A DNA stretch of 11,846 nucleotides from assembly GCA_012036325.1 (NCBI GenBank), contig JAAUPC010000072.1, forward strand, positions 1 to 11,846, in the 5' to 3' direction. Source of the stretch: Paracoccaceae bacterium (lineage in GTDB: Bacteria > Pseudomonadota > Alphaproteobacteria > Rhodobacterales > Rhodobacteraceae). The notes under the pieces were generated by a model. That model had not been told where the DNA came from. It worked only from the letters and a program-made list of their open reading frames with translations, and searched no databases. The translations under genes and the position numbers were made by a program. This document shows, piece after piece, positions 6,865 to 11,846 of the stretch. Every line of letters starts with the position of its first letter. Position 1 is the first letter of the stretch.

Positions 6865-7287
6865 TCAGCGCAGCCCGATTTCGGCCAGCGCTTGAGCCAA
6901 TGCTGCGGGCAGGGGGTCATCCTTGGCCCGCCCTTTGGGCAGGTCGCGCGGGCTGTCTGCGGGCTCAAGATAGCGCCAGCCCTGGAACGGACGACGGGGG
7001 GCGGCTTCGGTGCGGATCACCTCGGCGTCCAGCACTAGGGCGCAGCGGCTGATGCCGTCGCCCATATCCACCTGCTGCAGGTCATGGATCGTTTGCCGCG
7101 CCAGGATCACACCCTTGATGACCCAATACAGGGACCCGCCTTCCAGCACCTCGGCTTCACGTTTGGGCCACATGCGGGTGACATGGACGGCCTTGCCCGG
7201 CGGCCAGTGACGGCGCTGGGAGGCTTGCCAGTCGAGCAGGTCCTCAACCGAATCCGCGCCAACGCATAGTTTCAGGATGTTGATCAT
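6865..7287 (-). CDS. DUF1489 family protein
   Basis: A 140-residue protein of the alphaproteobacterial DUF1489 family, of unknown function. Recognisable segments are ILKLCVGADSVEDL (4-17), HVTRMWPKREAEVL (35-48), GGSLYWVIKGVILARQ (50-65), RCALVLDAE (81-89) and PRRPFQGWRYL (98-108). It has no signal peptide or membrane segment and is probably cytoplasmic. An in-frame ATG at 7299 lies inside the likely -10 hexamer, so the ATG at 7287 was chosen; it falls 7 bases after that hexamer, so the transcript may be leaderless. It is divergent from nrdJ and shares its control region. Confidence 0.88.
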   Translation of the reverse strand: MINILKLCVGADSVEDLLDWQASQRRHWPPGKAVHVTRMWPKREAEVLEGGSLYWVIKGVILARQTIHDLQQVDMGDGISRCALVLDAEVIRTEAAPRRPFQGWRYLEPADSPRDLPKGRAKDDPLPAALAQALAEIGLR

Positions 7288-7294
7288 GCCGCTT

Positions 7295-7322
7295 ATCATA
7301 GGCGCCCGCGTGGCGGCTTCAA
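7295..7322 (-). promoter_or_regulatory. Promoter of the DUF1489 gene
   Basis: On the minus strand, TTGAAG (7317-7322), a 16-base spacer and TATGAT (7295-7300) match sigma-70 consensus well. Transcription would start at about 7288, immediately at the ATG at 7287. Confidence 0.55.
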
Positions 7323-7323
7323 G

Positions 7324-7352
7324 TTGACCCGGGCCAGTGCGGGGCGTATCTT
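7324..7352 (+). promoter_or_regulatory. Promoter of nrdJ
   Basis: TTGACC (7324-7329), a 17-base spacer and TATCTT (7347-7352) give a good sigma-70 match, with predicted transcription start near 7359 and a leader of about 40 bases. Its -35 box lies one base from the -35 box of the divergent DUF1489 promoter. Confidence 0.55.
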
Positions 7353-7388
7353 GTGGGTTCGCCCAGACTTATCCACAAGTTGAAGGAA
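7341..7388 (+). promoter_or_regulatory. Pair of NrdR-like boxes over the nrdJ promoter
   Basis: CTTGTGG (7350-7356) and CCACAAG (7373-7379) form a perfect inverted repeat. Aligned to the NrdR box consensus as I recall it (ACACWATATCTWGTGT), 7341-7356 matches at nine contiguous positions (TATCTTGTG) and 7373-7388 at eight. The boxes are 32 bases apart centre to centre, about three helical turns, the spacing expected of paired NrdR sites. Box one overlaps the -10 hexamer, so binding would repress. NrdR is the ATP/dATP-responsive repressor of ribonucleotide reductase genes. The boxes are degenerate, and the assignment is inference. Confidence 0.4.
7369..7377 (+). promoter_or_regulatory. Perfect DnaA box
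   Basis: TTATCCACA is identical to the consensus DnaA box and lies 21 bases before the nrdJ start. DnaA is known to control a ribonucleotide reductase operon in E. coli. It is a single box and overlaps the second NrdR-like arm, so either reading, or both, may hold. Confidence 0.4.
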
Positions 7389-7398
7389 GATTCGCCCC

Positions 7399-9669
7399 AT
7401 GTCGCGATTCCACGCCCCCATTGCCGAAGCCATCTGGGACATGAAGTACCGTTTCAAGGCGGCGGATGGCACGGCGCTGGATGGGTCGGTCGAAGATACC
7501 TGGCGGCGGATCGCCCGCGCCTTGGCCGAGGTTGAGGCTGACCCGGCCAAGTGGGAGGCGGAGTTTTACGCCGCGCTAGAAGGCTTCCGGTTCCTGCCTG
7601 CGGGCCGGATCACCGCTGGCGCAGGCACGGGGCGCAGCGTCACCCTTTTCAACTGCTTCGTCATGGGGACGATCCCGGACACGATGGAGGGGATTTTCAC
7701 CGGTTTGAAAGAAGCCGCGCTGACGATGCAGCAGGGCGGTGGGATCGGGTACGATTTCAGTACCATCCGGCCAAAGGGGGCCGAGGTGAAGGGGGTCGCG
7801 GCAGATGCGTCCGGTCCGCTGTCCTTCATGGATGTCTGGGACGCGATGTGCCGGACGATCATGTCGGCGGGCAGCCGCCGGGGTGCCATGATGGCGACGA
7901 TGCGCTGCGACCATCCGGATATCGAGGCCTTCATCGAGGCCAAACGCGACCCGGCAAGGCTGCGGATGTTCAACCTCTCGGTCCTCGTGACCGACCCGTT
8001 CATGGCTGCCGTCAAGGCCGATGGCCCTTGGGAGCTGGTCTTCGGCGGCAAGGTCTACAAAACCCTTCAAGCGCGCGATTTGTGGAACAAGATCATGCGG
8101 TCGACCTTCGACTATGCCGAGCCCGGCGTGATCTTCATTGACCGGATCAATGCGGCGAACAACCTGGGCTATGTCGAGACCATCGCCGCGACGAACCCCT
8201 GCGGCGAGCAGCCACTGCCGCCCTATGGCGCTTGTCTGCTGGGGTCGATCAACCTGGCGACGCTGGTGAAGGATGCGTTCGACGCCCATGCCGCGATGGA
8301 CATGAAGGCGCTCGACCACCTCGTCCGCGTTGCCGTCCGCGCGATGGACAATGTGGTCGACGCCTCCCGTTTCCCGCTACCCGAACAGCAGGCCGAGGCG
8401 AAAGCCAAGCGGCGGATCGGACTGGGAGTCACGGGCCTCGCCGATGCCCTCCTGATGGTCGGCCTGCGCTATGGATCCGAGGAGGCCGCGAAGGTCACCG
8501 AAGTCTGGATGCACGCCATTGCGCGGGCGGCTTACCTGGCGTCGGTCGATCTGGCGAAGGAAAAGGGGGCGTTTCCGCTGTTCGAGGCGGAGGGGTTCCT
8601 TGCGTCGGGCAACATGGCCCAGATGGACGCCGATGTCCGCGAGGCCATCGCCCAGCACGGCATCCGCAACGCCCTTCTGACCTCGGTCGCGCCGACGGGC
8701 ACGATCTCGCTTTACGCGGGGAACGTCAGCAGCGGCATCGAGCCGGTCTTCGCCTATGCCTACACCCGCAAGGTCCTGCAGAAGGACGGCTCCCGGACCG
8801 AGGAGGAGGTGGTCGACTACGCCGTCCGCCTCTGGCGCGAAAAGCATGGTGATGCGCCCCTGCCCGACCATTTCGTCAACGCCCAGACCCTGCCGCCCCT
8901 GGACCATGTCCGGATGCAGGCCGCAGCGCAGAAGTGGGTGGACTCGTCCATTTCCAAGACCATCAACTGCCCCGAGGACATCAGCTTTGACGACTTCAAG
9001 GAGGTCTACATGGCAGCCTGGGATCAGGGCTGCAAGGGCTGCACGACCTACCGGCCCAATGACGTGACCGGCTCGGTCCTGACCGTCAGCGAAAAGCAGA
9101 CCGCCCCGGTCGCGTCGCAGCCGGTGACAGGGGGCGAGGTGGTGTATCTGTCGGATCCGCTGGACCGGCCCGCAGCACTTGAAGGCCAGACCTACAAGGT
9201 CAAATGGCCGGGGTCCGAGCACGCACTCTACATCACCATCAACGACATCATCATCGTCGGCCACCGCCGCCCGTTCGAGGTGTTCATCAACTCCAAGAAC
9301 ATGGAGCATTTCGCCTGGACCGTGGCCCTGACCCGGATGATTTCTGCGGTGTTCCGGCGGGGTGGGGATATTTCCTTCGTGGTGGAGGAACTGAAAGCCG
9401 TCTTCGACCCCCGCGGCGGGGCCTGGATGGAGGGGCGGTATATCCCGTCGATCCTCGCCGCCATCGGAGGCGTGATCGAGCGCCACCTGATCGACATCGG
9501 CTTCATCGAGGGTGAGGGGCTGGGGCTTAAGTCGGACCCCAAGGCTGAGGTGCTGCGGGTCGGAGAGGCTCCGCGCGGAAAGGCCTGCCCGTCCTGCGGC
9601 AGCTATGACCTGCGGATGGTGGAGGGGTGCCTGACCTGCGGTTCCTGTGGGCATTCGAAGTGTGGGTGA
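7399..9669 (+). CDS. nrdJ: Adenosylcobalamin-dependent (class II) ribonucleotide reductase
   Basis: Reduces ribonucleotides to deoxyribonucleotides using a thiyl radical generated from adenosylcobalamin, without oxygen. The 756-residue protein shows the first redox cysteine in TLFNCFVMG (Cys86), the GGGIGYDFSTIRP segment (113-125), the active-site triad NPCGE (Asn266, Cys268 thiyl, Glu270), the partner cysteine in GACLLGSINL (Cys279) and the phosphate-binding segment VAPTGTISLYAG. The C-terminus holds a cysteine-rich tail (CPSCG, CLTCGSCGHSKCG) that probably passes electrons to the active site and may bind zinc. This is the ~750-residue form, not the ~1,200-residue form of some alphaproteobacteria. 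AAGGA (7383-7387) precedes the ATG by 11 bases. The gene overlaps the next one by GTGA. Confidence 0.96.
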   Translation: MSRFHAPIAEAIWDMKYRFKAADGTALDGSVEDTWRRIARALAEVEADPAKWEAEFYAALEGFRFLPAGRITAGAGTGRSVTLFNCFVMGTIPDTMEGIFTGLKEAALTMQQGGGIGYDFSTIRPKGAEVKGVAADASGPLSFMDVWDAMCRTIMSAGSRRGAMMATMRCDHPDIEAFIEAKRDPARLRMFNLSVLVTDPFMAAVKADGPWELVFGGKVYKTLQARDLWNKIMRSTFDYAEPGVIFIDRINAANNLGYVETIAATNPCGEQPLPPYGACLLGSINLATLVKDAFDAHAAMDMKALDHLVRVAVRAMDNVVDASRFPLPEQQAEAKAKRRIGLGVTGLADALLMVGLRYGSEEAAKVTEVWMHAIARAAYLASVDLAKEKGAFPLFEAEGFLASGNMAQMDADVREAIAQHGIRNALLTSVAPTGTISLYAGNVSSGIEPVFAYAYTRKVLQKDGSRTEEEVVDYAVRLWREKHGDAPLPDHFVNAQTLPPLDHVRMQAAAQKWVDSSISKTINCPEDISFDDFKEVYMAAWDQGCKGCTTYRPNDVTGSVLTVSEKQTAPVASQPVTGGEVVYLSDPLDRPAALEGQTYKVKWPGSEHALYITINDIIIVGHRRPFEVFINSKNMEHFAWTVALTRMISAVFRRGGDISFVVEELKAVFDPRGGAWMEGRYIPSILAAIGGVIERHLIDIGFIEGEGLGLKSDPKAEVLRVGEAPRGKACPSCGSYDLRMVEGCLTCGSCGHSKCG

Positions 9670-10232
9670 GGGGGTTGCGAGCGCCCCACTTGCCCACTTT
9701 TCTGAACAAAATTGCTCCTGCCTATGTCGTTGCTGCACTGATACTGCCAGACCTCGCCGTCGCCGATCATGTGCCTGACGGTCTGTCTCAGGATAGTGAC
9801 CCAAACTACATCGCGTGTCTGACTGCGGTGGACGACGCAAAGCCTCAGTTTCTGGACGCGCTGCAGGCCACCTGCCTCACACGGATGATCGAAATCTGCA
9901 GGGGGGCAGAAAACGAGGCACCGCCGTCGCAAGGAATAGATTGCATTTCATTCGAGACGCGTCGGGCAATCGATTTCTTGCTAGCAGCCGAAGCCGAACT
10001 TCCTGACGCCGTTGAGAAGACAGGGCTCTTCTGGCGCAGCTATCAACGGCGACGCGACAACATTGTAAAGGACGTGGAAGCTGCCAAAGCACTCGCACCA
10101 CCAGAAAGTATCGACGCTGCCGTTCAGCAAAGCATGTCAGTGGCAACTGCCGCCAACTTGCTGTTTTACCTAGCCAGAGAAACGGGAACGCAATTGGATG
10201 CGCTTGTTGCCACCACGTTTGATCAGCATTGA
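9666..10232 (+). CDS. Predicted secreted four-cysteine protein, unknown function
   Basis: Not a family I recognise. The 188-residue product starts with a signal-peptide-like segment: a basic n-region (MRGLRAPHLPTFLNK), a hydrophobic core (IAPAYVVAALIL) and a likely cleavage after AVA at residue 33. The mature part has four cysteines (51, 70, 78, 93), suggesting two disulfides in the periplasm, and a helical, charged second half (FWRSYQRRRDNIVKDVEAA). The general look recalls small cysteine-paired LprI-like proteins, but that is weak. The GTG at 9666 was chosen because it forms a GTGA overlap with the nrdJ stop, has GAAG five bases upstream and gives a sensible signal peptide; the frame is also open from an ATG at 9627 inside nrdJ. 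Composition is more AT-rich than nrdJ. Confidence 0.75.
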   Translation: MRGLRAPHLPTFLNKIAPAYVVAALILPDLAVADHVPDGLSQDSDPNYIACLTAVDDAKPQFLDALQATCLTRMIEICRGAENEAPPSQGIDCISFETRRAIDFLLAAEAELPDAVEKTGLFWRSYQRRRDNIVKDVEAAKALAPPESIDAAVQQSMSVATAANLLFYLARETGTQLDALVATTFDQH

Positions 10233-10280
10233 AATTGTGTAGTGTTAGCCGGTAATTGCCCAGCGACCCGTGGCGTTGAA

Positions 10281-10294
10281 TGGAGTTTACTCCA
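10281..10294. terminator. Short hairpin at the 3' end of the dehydrogenase gene
   Basis: TGGAGT-TT-ACTCCA is a perfect inverted repeat that includes the TAA stop of the minus-strand gene. A second pair, GAATGG (10278-10283) with CCATTC (10297-10302), gives an alternative fold. There is no T run, and the position between convergent genes is the main reason to call it a transcription end. Confidence 0.3.
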
Positions 10295-11171
10295 CCCCAT
10301 TCGCCCTTGCGACGAAATCAGTCAGGTGGGGCACATAATCCTCCGGCCCCGCCCCGCCCTGCGCCACCGCCCCGGCGAAGCTGTTCTTCGCCGCGCTTGC
10401 CATAGTGGTGGTGACGGTGGCGGCGTTGGCCATGCTCTCCAGATAGCGCAGGTCCTTGTAGGCGTTGGAGAGGGTAAACCGGTGCGCCTCGCGGTTGCCC
10501 TCCAAAGCGTAGCCCATGAAGGTCTGGTAGAAACCGCAGTCCATCCGGCCCCCCCGGATCACTGAATCGAACGTAGTGGTGGAGATGCCGACCTTGGCGG
10601 CCACGGCCAGCGCCTCGGCATAGATCGCGGCGTAGCCGAGGGAGAGGAAGTTGTTGAGAAGCTTCATCCGGTGGCCGTCGCCGACGCGGCCGATGTGGAC
10701 GATCTTCCCGGCCCAGGTGGCGATGACGGGCTGGATACGCTGAAAGACCTCCGGTTCCGCCCCGACCATGCAGTCGAGCGTCCCCGCCCAGGCCTCTTTC
10801 GGGGTGCGGCCGAGGGGGGCGTCGGCGAAGTGGATGCCTTTGGCGGCAAGGTCGGTGGCGAGGCGCTCAGTGACCGTGGGGTCGGAGGTGGAGCAGTCGA
10901 CGATCACCGATCCGGGCTTCAGGTGCGGGGTCATCTTCGCGACCGCCTCGGCGACCTGGGGTGAGCCGGGGAGGGTCAGGAAGATGATCGTCGACCGGGC
11001 GGCGAGGTCTTCAATGTTGGCCTCGTTCGCGCCCCGGGTCAGAAGGTCATCGACGGGCGCGCGGTTGCGGTGGGCGGTTACGGTCAGGGGGTAGCCCTTC
11101 GTCACGATGTTCTTCGCCATGCCGTGGCCCATCAGGCCTGTGCCGATGAAACCGATGTGTTCCTGGGTCAT
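10287..11171 (-). CDS. NAD(P)-dependent beta-hydroxyacid dehydrogenase, GRT (sulfolactaldehyde reductase-like) subgroup
   Basis: A 294-residue member of the 3-hydroxyisobutyrate dehydrogenase superfamily, interconverting a hydroxyacid and its aldehyde acid with NAD(P). The N-terminal Rossmann motif is GFIGTGLMGHGMA (7-19). The substrate motif is DAPLGRTPKEAWAGT (117-131) instead of the usual DAPVSGG. The catalytic lysine is Lys170 in GDGHRMKLLNN (164-174). Arg122, Asn173 and Ser177 line up by spacing with the residues I recall binding sulfonate in YihU (Arg123, Asn174, Ser178). AAAGGAG precedes the ATG at 11171; the frame extends 16 codons upstream but lacks homology there. It is divergent from acuI, suggesting linked C3 metabolism. 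Substrates could include 3-sulfolactaldehyde, malonate semialdehyde/3-hydroxypropionate or succinate semialdehyde; the exact one is not determined. Confidence 0.9.
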   Translation of the reverse strand: MTQEHIGFIGTGLMGHGMAKNIVTKGYPLTVTAHRNRAPVDDLLTRGANEANIEDLAARSTIIFLTLPGSPQVAEAVAKMTPHLKPGSVIVDCSTSDPTVTERLATDLAAKGIHFADAPLGRTPKEAWAGTLDCMVGAEPEVFQRIQPVIATWAGKIVHIGRVGDGHRMKLLNNFLSLGYAAIYAEALAVAAKVGISTTTFDSVIRGGRMDCGFYQTFMGYALEGNREAHRFTLSNAYKDLRYLESMANAATVTTTMASAAKNSFAGAVAQGGAGPEDYVPHLTDFVARANGVE

Positions 11172-11212
11172 TGGAGTCTCCTTTCGCGGCAGAGTGGGGC
11201 AGGCCGCCCGGG

Positions 11213-11218
11213 TTGACA
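11213..11218 (+). promoter_or_regulatory. Consensus -35 hexamer in the dehydrogenase/acuI gap
   Basis: A perfect TTGACA lies 51 bases before the acuI start in a 97-base divergent gap. No good -10 hexamer follows at 16-18 bases; the nearest candidate, TACGGC at 11241, is 22 bases away. An activator-dependent promoter is possible. Confidence 0.3.
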
Positions 11219-11268
11219 ATCCGGCTTCCGCCGGGCCGACTACGGCCGATCAATATGGGAGGCTGACG

Positions 11269-11846
11269 ATGTTCCGCGCACTGGTTTTGGAGAAGGAAGG
11301 CGATGCTGCCGTTGCTCATGTCCGTGAGCTGGAGGTGAGCGCGCTACCCGCCGGGGATGTGACGGTGGCGGTCGAGTATTCGACGCTGAACTACAAGGAC
11401 GGGCTGGCTTTGTCGGCCAATGGGGGCGGGATCGTCAGGGCCTGGCCGCATGTGGGGGGGATCGACTTTGCTGGCGTGGTCGAGGCGTCGGATGATGCCC
11501 GCTACAAGCCCGGCGACAAGGTGGTGCTGACCGGCTGGCGGGTGGGAGAGGTGCATTGGGGCGGCTATGCCCAGAAGGCGCGGGTCAAGGCGGATTGGCT
11601 GGTGCCTCTCCCCGCGGGCTTGTCCACGCGGGCTGCGATGGCGGTGGGGACGGCGGGGTTCACGGCGATGCTGGCAGTGATGGCGCTGGAAGAGCATGGG
11701 CTTGCGCCTGCCAAGGGGGAGGTGCTGGTCACCGGCGCCTCAGGCGGCGTGGGGTCGGTGGCGGTCGCTTTGCTGGCGAAGCTTGGGTATGAGGTCGCGG
11801 CGGTGACGGGGCGGGCGGAGACGGAGGGGTATCTGCGGGACCTCGG
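11269..11846 (+). CDS. acuI: AcuI/YhdH-type acryloyl-CoA reductase, cut by the window end
   Basis: A zinc-independent medium-chain dehydrogenase/reductase that reduces acryloyl-CoA to propionyl-CoA with NADPH, used in DMSP/acrylate and 3-hydroxypropionate assimilation in Rhodobacter. The visible 192 codons of a family of about 325-330 residues contain MFRALVLEKEGD (1-12), STLNYKDGLALSANGG (38-53), GGIDFAGVV (63-71), PGDKVVLTGW (81-90), the Rossmann motif VTGASGGVGSVAVALLAKLG (154-173) and AAVTGR (177-182). GGGAGG (11257-11262) precedes the ATG. It is divergent from a beta-hydroxyacid dehydrogenase; no acuR or ddd gene is visible, although the far side lies outside the window. Confidence 0.93.
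   Translation, partial: MFRALVLEKEGDAAVAHVRELEVSALPAGDVTVAVEYSTLNYKDGLALSANGGGIVRAWPHVGGIDFAGVVEASDDARYKPGDKVVLTGWRVGEVHWGGYAQKARVKADWLVPLPAGLSTRAAMAVGTAGFTAMLAVMALEEHGLAPAKGEVLVTGASGGVGSVAVALLAKLGYEVAAVTGRAETEGYLRDL

Noticed and set aside
7288..7299. ATG at 7299 as the DUF1489 start
   Set aside because: It lies in the -10 hexamer and adds four residues not expected in the family.
8377..9840. 487-codon minus-strand open frame under nrdJ
   Set aside because: No recognisable domain; it mirrors the codon bias of nrdJ, which has all its catalytic motifs on the plus strand.
1..11846. CRISPR array, tRNA or rRNA gene, insertion sequence, integrase
   Set aside because: No spaced direct repeats, cloverleaf, rRNA-like stretch, transposase motifs or terminal repeats were seen by eye.

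Overview
The window looks like the chromosome of a Rhodobacteraceae-type alphaproteobacterium (Rhodobacter/Gemmobacter/Tabrizicola-like). The grounds are the high GC with strong C/G at third codon positions, the divergent slyX / hisS-hisZ-hisG arrangement with a short-form HisG that needs HisZ, a DUF1489 gene, a ~750-residue B12-dependent ribonucleotide reductase, and an AcuI-type acryloyl-CoA reductase. This placement is inferred from gene families and gene order; no rRNA or other direct marker is present.

Layout. (1) 43-896 (+): a ParB/Spo0J-like gene whose first ~140 bases read only if four single-base changes in C runs are assumed. (2) 904-2483 (-): a two-gene cassette, a small winged-helix-like protein followed by an HD-family dNTP triphosphohydrolase (dGTPase-like). 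It is clearly poorer in GC than its flanks (about 52% in one hand-counted 60-base line, against about 73% in a line of hisS). It is preceded by palindromes that could be operators. (3) 2484-2883: 400 bases without a gene, holding inverted repeats. (4) 2884-3081 (-): slyX. (5) 3148-6390 (+): hisS-hisZ-hisG, joined by 4-base ATGA overlaps, with a single-base frameshift in hisZ. (6) 6465-6814 (+): a small secreted protein, also carrying a one-base frameshift. (7) 6865-7287 (-): DUF1489, divergent from (8) nrdJ (7399-9669, +). The two share a compact control region with back-to-back promoters, NrdR-like boxes and a perfect DnaA box. nrdJ overlaps by 4 bases a predicted secreted four-cysteine protein of unknown function (9666-10232). 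(9) 10287-11171 (-): a beta-hydroxyacid dehydrogenase with the GRT signature of sulfolactaldehyde-reductase-like enzymes, divergent from (10) acuI (11269 to the window end, +, truncated by the window).

How the genes work together. hisZ and hisG form the first enzyme of histidine synthesis, and hisS charges the product onto tRNA. nrdJ makes dNTPs, while the accessory dGTPase-like enzyme would hydrolyse them; dGTPases of this superfamily are known to protect against phages by depleting dNTPs, so the low-GC cassette is the best candidate here for an undescribed system. The dehydrogenase/acuI pair suggests C3 acid metabolism. All six inferred single-base indels, in three genes, lie in or beside C or G runs. 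That points to residual homopolymer errors in the assembly at least as much as to real gene decay.
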